A stretch of DNA of 64,000 nucleotides, taken from positions 1 to 64,000 of the forward strand of contig NZ_JAFFJV010000004.1 in the NCBI RefSeq assembly GCF_016924645.1, read 5' to 3'. Shown one piece after another: positions 43,366-52,054 of the stretch. The notes under the pieces were generated by a model. The model searched no databases. It had not been told where the DNA came from and was given only the letters and a program-made list of their open reading frames with translations. Position 1 is the stretch's first letter; each line of letters begins with the position of its first letter. Source of the DNA: Rufibacter psychrotolerans. Its GTDB lineage: Bacteria; Bacteroidota; Bacteroidia; Cytophagales; Hymenobacteraceae. Made by a program: the position numbers and the translations under genes.

Positions 43366-44238
43366 GTGAAAACGTTATTGTTTGATAAAACGCAGTGTGG
43401 CGTAAGTATTCTGCTCAATGTGCTGCTGGGCACTGAGGTGCAGGAGCGGTATTCCTTGCTGCAGCAGTTCACGACCGATGTTTTTGAGGTCATTTTCTTT
43501 AAACAAGCCAAAGGGTACCTGGTCTTGAATGAGCGTACCATCAGCATCACCAACAACACGGTGGTATTTATTTCGCCCTTTCAGAAAAGACAATGGAAAC
43601 TGGAAGCAGACGGGCTGGACTTCACCGTACTGATTTTCCAGGAGGATTTCCTGAATGATTTCTTCGCCGATAAGTTGTTTACCTACCGCTTGTTGTACTT
43701 CTATCAACTGGACCATCCGCTCTATATTTCCCAAACCAGCGCCGGGTTACAGAAAGCCTGCGACACCTTACAGGAAATTAAAGCTGAACTGGTCAACTCA
43801 AAACCCGACAGCGAGCATCTGGTCCGTTCGTTGCTGTACTACCTGTTGCTCAAGTTAAATAGGGAGTACGCGCAACAACACCTGCTTCCGTTGCAGAAAC
43901 CCGGTAATAATTACGCCTATCAGTTTAAAAGGCTGCTGGAGAAACACATCGGGCAAAAACAAAGGATCAATGAATACGCGGCGGCATTGGGCATTAGCAG
44001 AATCACCCTGAACAAGGCGGTCAAGGCACAGTTCAACGTCACGGCGGCGCACATGCTCAAACAACGCCTGGTGTATGAAATCAAAAACCTCTTGGTTTAT
44101 GCAAACCTTTCCGTGGCCGAGATAGCCCACCAGCTTAACTTCTCTGAACCCAACCATTTAATGCGGCTCTTCAAGGCGCAGACGGGACAGACTACCACTG
44201 AGTTTCTGGCCGGTTATCAAAATGGTAGCTCGGCTTAG
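43366..44238 (+). CDS. AraC-family transcriptional regulator
   Basis: 290 aa from a GTG at 43366 (KTLLFDKTQCGVSILLN). An N-terminal cupin-like sensing region (residues 1-115: FFKQAKGYLVLNERTISITN; VVFISPFQKRQW) and a C-terminal double helix-turn-helix (about 190-285: INEYAAALGISRITLNKAVK; LSVAEIAHQLNFSEPNHLMRLFKAQTG). The neighbouring metallo-hydrolase gene 72 bp downstream is the obvious target. The effector is unknown. It starts only 33 bp after hisIE, but its function is unrelated to histidine. Confidence 0.9.
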   Translation: MKTLLFDKTQCGVSILLNVLLGTEVQERYSLLQQFTTDVFEVIFFKQAKGYLVLNERTISITNNTVVFISPFQKRQWKLEADGLDFTVLIFQEDFLNDFFADKLFTYRLLYFYQLDHPLYISQTSAGLQKACDTLQEIKAELVNSKPDSEHLVRSLLYYLLLKLNREYAQQHLLPLQKPGNNYAYQFKRLLEKHIGQKQRINEYAAALGISRITLNKAVKAQFNVTAAHMLKQRLVYEIKNLLVYANLSVAEIAHQLNFSEPNHLMRLFKAQTGQTTTEFLAGYQNGSSA

Positions 44239-44271
44239 AAAAATGGTAGGCGTTTTGCGCCGCCCCACTGC

Positions 44272-44279
44272 TACTTTTG
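44272..44279 (+). promoter_or_regulatory. Promoter -7 box TACTTTTG of the metallo-hydrolase gene
   Basis: Exact TAnnTTTG match 32 nt before the ATG, in the gap after the AraC gene. Confidence 0.5.
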
Positions 44280-44310
44280 CCCTTGGTTAATCATTTATAA
44301 TCAAGAGCAT

Positions 44311-45084
44311 ATGGCAACCAGTGCAACTATTCAGTTAATCAGAAACGCTACTTTACGCATACAGTACGCGGGGCACCACATTCTGGTAGACCCCATGTTC
44401 TTCCCCCAGGGCGCCTTTGACCCGCTGGCCGGAAAAGCGAGAAACCCCATGGTTGAACTGCCCCTGCCGGCAGAGGAAATCATCAAAGACATTGACCTGG
44501 TGTTGGTAACCCATACCCACCCCGACCACTTTGACCCCATTGCCAGTGAGATGCTGGACAAATCCGTCCAACTGTTCAACCAGCCCGCAGATGAAGAGTT
44601 CTTCCAGGCGGCAAACTTCCTAAACGCCACCACCATAGGCGACCACACCACCTGGAACAACCTAACCATTCACAGAACGGGCGGCTTACACGGCAGCGGC
44701 GAAATCCTGAAGAAAATGGGTACCGTTTCTGGCTTTGTGTTACAGGCCCAGGACCAACCCACCATATACCTGGTAGGCGACAGCATCTGGACCGAGGAAG
44801 TGGAGCTGGCCATTCAGAAGTTCAGGCCAGATTACATTGTAGCCAATACCGGTGGCGCCGTTTTCCCGGGCTTTGAAGAGCATCCTATCCTGATGGATGA
44901 GGAGCAGGCACGTACCTTAGTGCAGAACAGCGGAAACGCCAAAGTCATCGCCGTTCACATGGAAGCCCTGGACCATTGCCGTACCACCAGAACCTCCCTG
45001 CGCCAAGTAGCCGAGGAAGCAAACATCAGCAAGGAACAGTTGATCATACCGCAAGACGGCGAAGTGGTACACCTGGTTCTTTAA
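44311..45084 (+). CDS. Metallo-beta-lactamase-fold hydrolase
   Basis: 257 aa. Metal-binding motif HTHPDHFD (near 69-76), HGSGEI as the later His region, LVGDSIW with the bridging Asp, and AVHMEALDHC at the end. Similar to UlaG/YtnP-like cytoplasmic hydrolases. The AraC gene directly upstream suggests an inducible activity. The substrate is unknown. Confidence 0.88.
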   Translation: MATSATIQLIRNATLRIQYAGHHILVDPMFFPQGAFDPLAGKARNPMVELPLPAEEIIKDIDLVLVTHTHPDHFDPIASEMLDKSVQLFNQPADEEFFQAANFLNATTIGDHTTWNNLTIHRTGGLHGSGEILKKMGTVSGFVLQAQDQPTIYLVGDSIWTEEVELAIQKFRPDYIVANTGGAVFPGFEEHPILMDEEQARTLVQNSGNAKVIAVHMEALDHCRTTRTSLRQVAEEANISKEQLIIPQDGEVVHLVL

Positions 45085-45361
45085 GCAGAGAACAGCTAAC
45101 TTTAGATTTTAACCTAAGCCTGCCGGATGCTCTTCTACTCACGTGTCCGGCAGCTTTCGGTAAACCCGAGGTAGGTGCTTTATCAGCAAAATTCCTACGG
45201 CTGGGTTGGTGCGCACTTTTCCAGCGATTTTCTGAAAACGGGCCAATTTTCATAAAACCCCTGGAAAACAGAACAGCAAGGGGAAGTTGAGGAGAAGCGT
45301 GTTGCCCTTGGGTTTACCGGTGTGTCAAACTTGCTTACCTTCGCGGCAAAGCTCTTTTGAC

Positions 45362-45973
45362 ATGGAAAATTTTGACACCCTCCTCCAGCAGATGGCCTTC
45401 ATCCACGAGGTAGACAAACTCAAATACATCACCCGTAAGACGCGCCTCTTCAACAGCGACCGCCATGAGAACGATGCCGAGCACAGCTGGCACCTGACCA
45501 TCATGGCCCTGGTCCTGGCGCAACACGCCAATGAGCCGATAGACATCCTGAAGGTGATCAAGATGCTGCTGGTGCATGACCTGGTGGAGATTGACGCGGG
45601 GGACACCTTCCTGTTTGATGCCGTGCTGAACCACACCAACACCGAGGCAGAACGAAAGGCCGCCCAGCGCATTTTTGGTTTGCTGCCCCAGCACCAAAAG
45701 GAGGAGCTGATAGCCGTTTGGGAGGAGTTTGAAGCCGGCGAAACTCCCGAAGCCAGGTTCGCCAAATCCATTGACCGCCTGGAGCCCATTCTGCAAAATG
45801 TCTCCAACGCCGGCGGCACCTGGATGGAGTACAACGTGCCGTATGAGAAAGTCATCAGTAAAACCCAGCACATCCAGAAAGGGTCTACCGTGCTATGGGA
45901 CTTCGCCAAAGCCCTGATTGACACTAGCCTGGAGAAAGGCATCCTCAAAAAAGAAGCGGCCAAGGAGGCTTAG
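45362..45973 (+). CDS. HD-domain phosphohydrolase (YfbR/HDDC2-like 5'-nucleotidase)
   Basis: 203 aa from ATG 45362 (MENFDTLLQQMAFIHEVDKL). HD motif set: ENDAEHSWHL (H..E.H), LLVHDLVEIDAGD (HD), and the later KSIDRLEPIL (D). These match the HDDC2/YfbR branch that dephosphorylates deoxynucleoside monophosphates, so a nucleotide-pool role is inferred. A poorly conserved 38-nt repeat lies in the 277-bp gap upstream (about 45216). Convergent with the hydrolase gene, with no clear terminator between them. Confidence 0.88.
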   Translation: MENFDTLLQQMAFIHEVDKLKYITRKTRLFNSDRHENDAEHSWHLTIMALVLAQHANEPIDILKVIKMLLVHDLVEIDAGDTFLFDAVLNHTNTEAERKAAQRIFGLLPQHQKEELIAVWEEFEAGETPEARFAKSIDRLEPILQNVSNAGGTWMEYNVPYEKVISKTQHIQKGSTVLWDFAKALIDTSLEKGILKKEAAKEA

Positions 45974-46011
45974 GGGCCGCCTCCGCCGCTATTGCACGGC
46001 ACTGGGCGAGA

Positions 46012-46881
46012 CTACCGGGTGGCTTCCAGGAATTCCTGAATGGCGTTAGTCACGGCCTCAGGCGCTTCCTCCTGAACAAAGTGCCCTGTCTCTAGTTTTA
46101 GAGCCTTCGATAACGGAAGCGTTTCCTGCCACTTTTCCAGAAAATGGGCCGGAATCAGTTTATCCTGCCGGCCCCAGATGAGCAGGGAAGGAGTGTCCAG
46201 AAAAAGGTCTCTCTGGCGGTAAAGGGCCTCAAAATACCCGGTCTCTCCGGCCAGGGCTTTCGCAAAGTACCAGGTGCCCAATCTTTCTTTTCTTTCCTTG
46301 AAAGGGGCCAGGTAGTGTTGGTGAATCTGCCTGGTGAGCCTCTCTTTCATATAAAAAGCTTTGGGCAGGAGAAACCTGGGCGAGAAATTCAGGTTCACGT
46401 ACAGGAACTTCCCTAACCGGCTGCCGAAGAGTTTGCTTGCCTGCATCATGGGTTTTACATGGGTGAGCGGCCACATCCAGGAGTTGAGTACCACCAGCCG
46501 CGCCACCTTGTCTGGGTTCTGCGTGGCCCAGCCCAAACCAATGGGCCCTCCAAAATCATGCACCACCAGCGTTACCTTGTCCAGGTGCAGATGCTCTACC
46601 AGCTGCGTCAGGTTTTGGCGATGCGCTTCCAGGGAGTAGGAGAAAGCCCGGGGCTTTGCCGAAAGCCCGAAACCCAGGTGGTCAACCGCAATGCATCTGT
46701 AGTAGGTACTGAGCTCTTTTATTTGGTGCCGCCACAGAAACGACCAGGTGGGCGTGCCGTGCACAAACAAGATGGGCTCACCATGGCCTTCGTCCACGTA
46801 GTGGAGGTGGCCCTGGGGAACGGGCAAAACATTATGTTTAAAAGGGTACGCCGTTTGGTCAAGCCAGGTAGGAGGTTGCAT
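46012..46881 (-). CDS. Alpha/beta-hydrolase related to haloalkane dehalogenases
   Basis: 289 aa. Oxyanion-hole region FVHGTPTWSFLWR, nucleophile elbow VVHDFGG with Asp109 (Asp rather than Ser, typical of dehalogenases and epoxide hydrolases), acid-bearing LIWGRQDKLIP and catalytic His267 in TGHFVQEEAP. The HGTPTWSFLW and NSWMWP segments are most like haloalkane dehalogenases, but the elbow reads DFGG, not DWGG, so one halide-stabilising Trp may be absent. The true substrate is uncertain. It follows the TetR gene by 11 bp in one transcription unit. Confidence 0.8.
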   Translation of the reverse strand: MQPPTWLDQTAYPFKHNVLPVPQGHLHYVDEGHGEPILFVHGTPTWSFLWRHQIKELSTYYRCIAVDHLGFGLSAKPRAFSYSLEAHRQNLTQLVEHLHLDKVTLVVHDFGGPIGLGWATQNPDKVARLVVLNSWMWPLTHVKPMMQASKLFGSRLGKFLYVNLNFSPRFLLPKAFYMKERLTRQIHQHYLAPFKERKERLGTWYFAKALAGETGYFEALYRQRDLFLDTPSLLIWGRQDKLIPAHFLEKWQETLPLSKALKLETGHFVQEEAPEAVTNAIQEFLEATR

Positions 46882-46892
46882 GCGGTAATGGG

Positions 46893-47465
46893 TTAAGAAG
46901 CCAGATGATTCTTCAGTTGCACAATATACCGGATGATCACGTCTTGTAATGGATAGTTGGGGAGCATCAAATAATGTTGGGCAATGCCGTCAATGGTGGC
47001 AAACATGAGCACGGCCTCGGCCGAAGGGGAGGTGGAGCCCGCCGCCGCCAGGTTCTGGGTGAGTTGGAGGAGCACCAGCTGGTTTTCTGCCTGCACTTCC
47101 TGCTCAAGGGCTTTGAGTACCTCAGACTGTAGCTTGAGGCTATGGTAAAGGCGCCAGAAGTTCTTGTTCTGTTCCAGCACCTGGAACGTGGTGCGGATGT
47201 AGTGCTCCAGGTACGCAAAACCGGTAAGCCCCTCGGGTTTCTCAAACGACGTGAGGATGTCCTGACGGCCTTTTACCAGAATATCTTTCAGCAGGTCTTC
47301 TTTGCTTTTATAATAGTTATAGAGCAGTCCCAGCGACACGCCCGCCCGTTCGGCAATCTGCCGGATAGAGGTACGGTCATATCCCTGCTCGGCAAACAAG
47401 CTGAGGGCCGCGTCTACCATTCCCTGCGCACTGGCCTCCCGTTGTAAAGTTCTCTTAGAAGTCAT
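46893..47465 (-). CDS. TetR-family transcriptional regulator
   Basis: 190 aa. The N-terminal helix-turn-helix (TSIRQIAERAGVSLGLLYNYYKSKEDLLKDIL, about 30-60) is followed by a helical ligand-binding domain. It is upstream of, and 11 bp from, the dehalogenase-like gene. Two palindromes lie just before its start (47470-47510), suggesting it represses its own operon until an unknown ligand, perhaps the hydrolase substrate, is present. Confidence 0.92.
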   Translation of the reverse strand: MTSKRTLQREASAQGMVDAALSLFAEQGYDRTSIRQIAERAGVSLGLLYNYYKSKEDLLKDILVKGRQDILTSFEKPEGLTGFAYLEHYIRTTFQVLEQNKNFWRLYHSLKLQSEVLKALEQEVQAENQLVLLQLTQNLAAAGSTSPSAEAVLMFATIDGIAQHYLMLPNYPLQDVIIRYIVQLKNHLAS

Positions 47466-47469
47466 TGAG

Positions 47470-47510
47470 TGAACGTTTGTTCATTTATTAAATGATTGAA
47501 CGCTTGTTCA
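47470..47510. promoter_or_regulatory. Twin TetR operators
   Basis: Two 14-nt near-palindromes, TGAACGTTTGTTCA (47470-47483) and TGAACGCTTGTTCA (47497-47510), identical but for one base and spaced 27 nt centre to centre, 4 nt upstream of the TetR start. The form TGAAC-N4-GTTCA is typical of TetR dimers. Confidence 0.7.
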
Positions 47511-47545
47511 ACAACTAAGTTGCGCCAAGTCACAAAAAAAACTCC

Positions 47546-47583
47546 CGTTTCTGGCTTTCTTTTGAAGAAAAGGGCCAAAAACG
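47546..47583. repeat. 38-nt palindromic repeat, copy 13, with extended arms
   Basis: ACTCCCGTTTCTGGC and GGCCAAAAACGGGAGT; central TTTTGAAGAAAA. On the minus strand it follows the LytTR gene, 20 nt past its stop, and could end it. Confidence 0.7.
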
Positions 47584-47608
47584 GGAGTGATAGAAAAAGG
47601 CGTGTCTG

Positions 47609-48337
47609 TTAAAGTTTGTTAATACGGCTGTAGAACTTTGACTGGTAAGAGCCGCCAATGGGGATGTACTTGTCCTGCATCAGCACCGAGTCGTCTTCAA
47701 TGAGCTCTATTTTCTTGAGGTTGATGATGAAGGAGCGGTGAATGCGCAGAAACTGATCTGAGGGCAGTTTCTGGTCAATGGCGCTCATAGTGGTGTAGAC
47801 AATGTGCTTTTTGTTCTCGGTATTGATCACCACATAGTCGCCGCGGGCCTCAATGAACGAGATGCTGTTCAGGTTCAGCTTTACGATTTTGTTGTCTACC
47901 TTCACAAACAACTCATCGGGTTGGCTTACCTGGGGGGCGGCCACCGGCACCGCGTGCCCGTTCATGCCCAATTTTTTGGTGGCGTTGAGCACCGCCTGGG
48001 TGAAGCGGGTAAAGTCTACGGGCTTGAGCAGGTAGTCGGCCACCTGCAGCTCAAAGGCCTGGATGGCGAAATCTTTGTGCGAGGTGATGAGGATGGTGAG
48101 GGGCTTGTGCGGCAGGGTGCGCAGCAGCTCCAGCCCGGTCATCTCGGGCATTTCCACGTCCAGAAACAGCAGGTCTACGCCATCGTTCTTCAGGAGCCAG
48201 GCCAATCCTTCCACGCTGGAATTGAAGGTTTGAACCAACTCAAGGGAGGGGGTAGACTTGATATGACGCTCCAGAATCATCCGGCTTAACTCATCGTCAT
48301 CTATAATTATTGCGCGATAGGTAGTCTCCTTCTTCAA
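47609..48337 (-). CDS. LytTR-family response regulator
   Basis: 242 aa. Receiver domain (residues 8-125) with the acidic DDD cluster, phospho-acceptor Asp60 in LLFLDVEMPEMTG and Lys in YLLKPVD; a LytTR DNA-binding domain at 140-242 (FVKVDNKIVKLNLNSISFIEA; FLRIHRSFIINLKKI). No histidine kinase gene is adjacent, so the partner is elsewhere. A minus-strand TACCTTTG box (48382-48389) lies about 45 nt upstream. Confidence 0.93.
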   Translation of the reverse strand: MKKETTYRAIIIDDDELSRMILERHIKSTPSLELVQTFNSSVEGLAWLLKNDGVDLLFLDVEMPEMTGLELLRTLPHKPLTILITSHKDFAIQAFELQVADYLLKPVDFTRFTQAVLNATKKLGMNGHAVPVAAPQVSQPDELFVKVDNKIVKLNLNSISFIEARGDYVVINTENKKHIVYTTMSAIDQKLPSDQFLRIHRSFIINLKKIELIEDDSVLMQDKYIPIGGSYQSKFYSRINKL

Positions 48338-48381
48338 AAGTTTTTCTAGCTAAGTATCACTTAATAACAGCGGTTCTGCGC

Positions 48382-48389
48382 CAAAGGTA
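48382..48389 (-). promoter_or_regulatory. Promoter -7 box TACCTTTG of the LytTR gene
   Basis: Exact TAnnTTTG match on the minus strand. The rest of the 252-bp divergent gap shows nothing else. Confidence 0.45.
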
Positions 48390-48589
48390 TAAAAATCATC
48401 GGGCTCCTTGCTATAAACCCTGTCTAAAGTTACTAATTGGCTTTTCACAAGGCAAGCCGCAGGGGCCTGCAGGCCAGCCAGACGCGGTTCTGCCCCGCCG
48501 TTTGCCCCTGTTGCCGGGGGGTGGGGCCAGAAAGGCAGGTAACTCCGGCCAGAAACCACGTATAAGAGGCACAAAAAGATCCATAAAAC

Positions 48590-49375
48590 GTGCTTCCGGT
48601 AACGCTACTCAATTCGCTCAAGATTCTCACCCAACCAGATGATTCCACCTGCGGCCCCACCAGCCTGCACGCGGTCTACCAGTACTACCAGGACCAAGTG
48701 CCGCTGGAGCAGGTCATTGCCGAGGTGTCTTTCCTGGAGGAAGGCGGCACGCTGGCGGTGCTGCTGGGCTGCCACGCCCTGCGCCGGGGGTACCGGGCGC
48801 GCATTTACACCTACAACCTGCACGTGTTTGACCCCACCTGGTTCAAGCTGGGCAAGGAGCAGCTGATTGCCAACCTGCGCGAGCAGATGATCTACAAATC
48901 AGACGCCAAGCTGCACGTGGCCACCCATGCCTACATTGAGTTTCTGGAGCTGGGGGGTGAGATCCTGCACAAAGACTTAACCCTTAGCCTGCTGGACCAG
49001 TATTTCTCCCGGGGCATTCCGCTGCTCACGGGCCTGAGCGCCACCTACCTCTACAACTGCGCCCGTGAGCGCACCAATGAGCGAGGCGAGGCTGTGTACG
49101 ACGATGTGCGTGGCGAGCCCCTGGGTCACTTTGTGGTGCTGGCGGGCTTTGACAACGAGCAGGAGAAGGAGCACGTAATTGTGGCCGACCCCTACCAGGA
49201 GAACCCGCTGGTGGGCAACAACTATTACAACGTGCCGGTCTCCCGGCTCATCAACGCCATTATGCTGGGCATTGTCACCTATGACGCCAACCTGCTGGCC
49301 ATACAACCACCTTCAACCAAAACCAACCCAAAAGAACCGATCAACCTTCATGCGCAAACTAGTAGTGGTCAATAA
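48590..49375 (+). CDS. C39-like cysteine peptidase of an amidoligase operon
   Basis: 261 aa from a GTG. Papain-like fold with the nucleophile in QPDDSTCGPTSL (Cys21), His180 in GHFVVLAGF and Asp in VIVADPY: the full Cys-His-Asp triad of C39-like peptidases. No signal peptide and no membrane or transporter domain, so it is not a bacteriocin exporter. Its last 26 bp overlap the next gene, an ATP-grasp ligase. The context suggests it cuts or transfers a peptide or isopeptide bond in a product of the ligases, or acts as a transpeptidase. That role is inference only. The frame has no in-frame ATG near, so the GTG start is tentative. Confidence 0.82.
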   Translation: MLPVTLLNSLKILTQPDDSTCGPTSLHAVYQYYQDQVPLEQVIAEVSFLEEGGTLAVLLGCHALRRGYRARIYTYNLHVFDPTWFKLGKEQLIANLREQMIYKSDAKLHVATHAYIEFLELGGEILHKDLTLSLLDQYFSRGIPLLTGLSATYLYNCARERTNERGEAVYDDVRGEPLGHFVVLAGFDNEQEKEHVIVADPYQENPLVGNNYYNVPVSRLINAIMLGIVTYDANLLAIQPPSTKTNPKEPINLHAQTSSGQ

Positions 49376-50816
49376 TCCCAAAGACTGGGATCTTGATGTA
49401 GAGGATGTAGAAGTGGTAGACGCGCAACGGTACTTAACGGACCCCGCCTACACAGAACTGAAGAGCGCCCGCATTTTCAACCTTTGCCGGTCTTACAAAT
49501 ACCAGAGCAGCGGCTACTACGTCTCGCTGCTGGCCGAGGCCAGGGGCCACCGGGCAATCCCCAACGTGACCACCATCCAGGACCTGAAGTCGCAGACCAT
49601 TGTGCGGGCCATCACCGATGAGATCAACGAGACCATCCAGAAAAGTCTATCCAAGCTCAAGTCCAAGAACTTCACGCTCAGCATTTACTTTGGGCAAAAT
49701 GTAGCCAAACAGTACGAAAAACTCAGCAAGCAGCTGCATGACCTGTTCCAGGCGCCGCTGCTCAGGGCGCAGTTTGTGTACAACAAAGAGTGGGTGCTGG
49801 AGAGCATCAACCCCATACCGGTGAACGAAGTGCCCGAGCACCACCTGCGCGACCTCTACCGGTTTGCCAAGGCCTACTTTGCCCGCAACCGCTTCTCCAG
49901 CCAGCGCACCAACAAGAAAATCTACGACCTGGCCATCCTGGTGAACCACGCCGACAGTGACCCACCTTCCAACGACCGGGCCATCCAGAACTTCATGGAA
50001 GCGGCCGAGGGGCTGGGGTTCTATACCGAGCTCATCACCAAGGAAGATTACCGCCGCCTGTCAGAGTTTGATGCCCTGTTCATCCGGGAGACCACCTCGG
50101 TGAACCACCACACCTACCGCTTCGCCCGCCGGGCGCACGCCGAGGGCCTGGTGGTGATTGACGACCCGGTGTCCATCCTGCGGTGTACCAACAAAGTGTA
50201 CCTGGCCGAGCTGCTGACCAAGGCCAAGGTGAACATTCCCAAGTCCATGATCATCCACCGCGACAACTGCTGCAAGGTGGTGGGGGAACTGGGCCTGCCC
50301 TGCGTCCTCAAAAAGCCCGATTCCTCTTTCTCTCAAGGGGTGGTGAAGGTAAAGACCGAGGAGGAACTGGCCGAGCAGCTGAAGGAAATGCTGGCGGAGT
50401 CTGACCTGATCATCGGGCAGGAGTTCCGGCCCACCGAGTTTGACTGGCGCATTGGCGTGCTGGACAAGCAGCCCCTGTACGCCTGCAAGTACTTTATGGC
50501 CAAAGACCACTGGCAGATCTACAACTGGGAAGGCAAGAAGAAAGACATCACCGGCACCTTTGAAACTGTGCCCTTTGAGGAGGTGCCGTTTTTTGTGCTG
50601 CACACCGCCCTTAAAGCGGCCAACCTCATCGGTGATGGCCTGTACGGCGTAGACCTGAAGGAAATTGACGGCAAAGCCTACGTGATTGAAGTGAACGACA
50701 ACCCCAACATTGACCACGGCGTGGAAGACAAAATCCTGAAAAAAGACCTGTACCACACCATTCTCAAGTCCATAAAGCGACGCATTGACAACCAGAAGAA
50801 ATTTGAGAACCCATGA
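49350..50816 (+). CDS. RimK-like ATP-grasp ligase with RLAN N-terminal domain
   Basis: 488 aa from ATG 49350 (MRKLVVVNNPKDWDLD). An N-terminal RLAN-type domain (about 1-190, with ARIFNLCRSYKYQSSGYYVSLLAEARGH) precedes a RimK-like pre-ATP-grasp and ATP-grasp region (about 200-470). There, KKPDSSFSQGVVKV is the phosphate loop and VIEVNDNPNIDHG the Mg-binding end. RimK enzymes add amino acids (Glu in ribosomal S6, others in peptides) to a carboxylate. It overlaps the peptidase gene by 26 bp and the GCS2 gene by 4 bp, so all are translated together. The substrate is unknown. Confidence 0.88.
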   Translation: MRKLVVVNNPKDWDLDVEDVEVVDAQRYLTDPAYTELKSARIFNLCRSYKYQSSGYYVSLLAEARGHRAIPNVTTIQDLKSQTIVRAITDEINETIQKSLSKLKSKNFTLSIYFGQNVAKQYEKLSKQLHDLFQAPLLRAQFVYNKEWVLESINPIPVNEVPEHHLRDLYRFAKAYFARNRFSSQRTNKKIYDLAILVNHADSDPPSNDRAIQNFMEAAEGLGFYTELITKEDYRRLSEFDALFIRETTSVNHHTYRFARRAHAEGLVVIDDPVSILRCTNKVYLAELLTKAKVNIPKSMIIHRDNCCKVVGELGLPCVLKKPDSSFSQGVVKVKTEEELAEQLKEMLAESDLIIGQEFRPTEFDWRIGVLDKQPLYACKYFMAKDHWQIYNWEGKKKDITGTFETVPFEEVPFFVLHTALKAANLIGDGLYGVDLKEIDGKAYVIEVNDNPNIDHGVEDKILKKDLYHTILKSIKRRIDNQKKFENP

Positions 50817-52054
50817 GCCAGGCTAAAAGATTAAGGTTGTTTGAAGGCTTCGGGGTGGAGATGGAGTACATGATCGTGGACCGCGACACCCTGGCGGTGA
50901 AACCCATCGCCGATGAGGTCCTGAACGCCGAGGCGGGCCAGCTCACGTCTGACGTGGAGCGGGGCCCCATGGCCTGGTCCAACGAGCTGGTGCTGCACGT
51001 GCTGGAGCTGAAGACCAACGGACCGGCTCCGGAGCTAGCTCCTTTGGCCCACCTGTTCCACGCCGAGGTGCAGCGGGTGAACGAGTTGCTGCGGCCCCAT
51101 CATGCCATGCTGCTGCCCACCGGCGCCCACCCGTTTATGGACCCTTTTCGGGAAACCCGGCTGTGGCCCCACGAGGCCAGCGAGATTTACGAGGCCTACA
51201 ACCGCATCTTCAACTGTCAGGGGCACGGCTGGTCTAACCTGCAGAGCACGCACCTGAACCTGCCGTTCGGGTCAGACCAGGAGTTTGGCCGGCTGCACGC
51301 GGCCATCCGGCTGGTGCTGCCGCTCATCCCCGCGCTCAGTGCCGCCTCGCCGGTGCTGGATGGCCGACCCACTGGGCTGCTGGATACCCGGCTGGAGGTG
51401 TACCGCACCAACCAGCAGCAGATCCCGCTCATTGCCGGACAGGTGGTGCCCGAGGCGGTGTTTTCCCAGGCGCAGTACGAGGCGGAGATCTTCCAACCCA
51501 TGTTCCGGGCCATTGCCCCCCATGACCCACAGGGCGACCTGCAGGACGAGTTCCTGAACTCGCGCGGCGCCATTGCCCGGTTCAGCCGGGGCGCCATCGA
51601 GATCCGGATCATCGACAACCAGGAGTGCCCCCTGGCCGATGTGGCTATAGTAACGTTGGTAACCGAGGTGCTCAGACAGCTGGTGGCTGAAACCTGGAGC
51701 AGCTATGAAAACCAGCAGAAAGCCTCTACCGAGGAGTTGGCCTCAGTTTTCCTGGATTCCCTGAAAAACGGCCCCGAAACGGAAATCAGGCACGCCGCCT
51801 ACCTGCACCTGCTGGGCTACCCGCAGCCCGAGGCCACGCTGCAGGAAGTCTGGTCCCACTTATGGGCGCGGGTGCAGCAGAGCCTCGTGTTTACGCCCGA
51901 GGTTACCCAGGCCATCGAAACCATCCTGCGGGAAGGCCCGCTGGCGCAGCGCCTCCTGCGGGCTTTGGGACCGGACCCTTCCCCGGAACAGATCAAAGCC
52001 GTATACCAGCAACTGGCCGAGTGCCTGGCGCAGAATAAACTATTCGCCCCGTGA
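50813..52054 (+). CDS. GCS2-type carboxylate-amine ligase
   Basis: 413 aa. Glutamate-cysteine ligase family 2 fold: FGVEMEYMIVDRDTL near the start, ELKTNGPAPEL, GAHPFMDP, THLNLPFG and IEIRIIDNQECP. The family joins the gamma-carboxylate of Glu, or another carboxylate, to an amine with ATP. The tight operon makes classical glutathione synthesis unlikely, as no glutathione synthetase is present and bacillithiol genes are. A 38-nt repeat lies in frame at 51746-51783. It overlaps both neighbours by 4 bp. Confidence 0.88.
   Translation: MSQAKRLRLFEGFGVEMEYMIVDRDTLAVKPIADEVLNAEAGQLTSDVERGPMAWSNELVLHVLELKTNGPAPELAPLAHLFHAEVQRVNELLRPHHAMLLPTGAHPFMDPFRETRLWPHEASEIYEAYNRIFNCQGHGWSNLQSTHLNLPFGSDQEFGRLHAAIRLVLPLIPALSAASPVLDGRPTGLLDTRLEVYRTNQQQIPLIAGQVVPEAVFSQAQYEAEIFQPMFRAIAPHDPQGDLQDEFLNSRGAIARFSRGAIEIRIIDNQECPLADVAIVTLVTEVLRQLVAETWSSYENQQKASTEELASVFLDSLKNGPETEIRHAAYLHLLGYPQPEATLQEVWSHLWARVQQSLVFTPEVTQAIETILREGPLAQRLLRALGPDPSPEQIKAVYQQLAECLAQNKLFAP
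51746..51783. repeat. 38-nt palindromic repeat, copy inside the GCS2-type ligase gene
   Basis: GTTTTCCTGG, CCCTGAAAAAC and GGCCCCGAAACGG, read in the same frame as the 23424 copy (SVFLDSLKNGPETE), in a helical, probably surface-exposed region. Confidence 0.6.

Noticed and set aside
50813..52054. Glutathione biosynthesis (glutamate-cysteine ligase gshA)
   Set aside because: GCS2 family members often are not gshA, no glutathione synthetase lies in the operon, and a bacillithiol gene is nearby.
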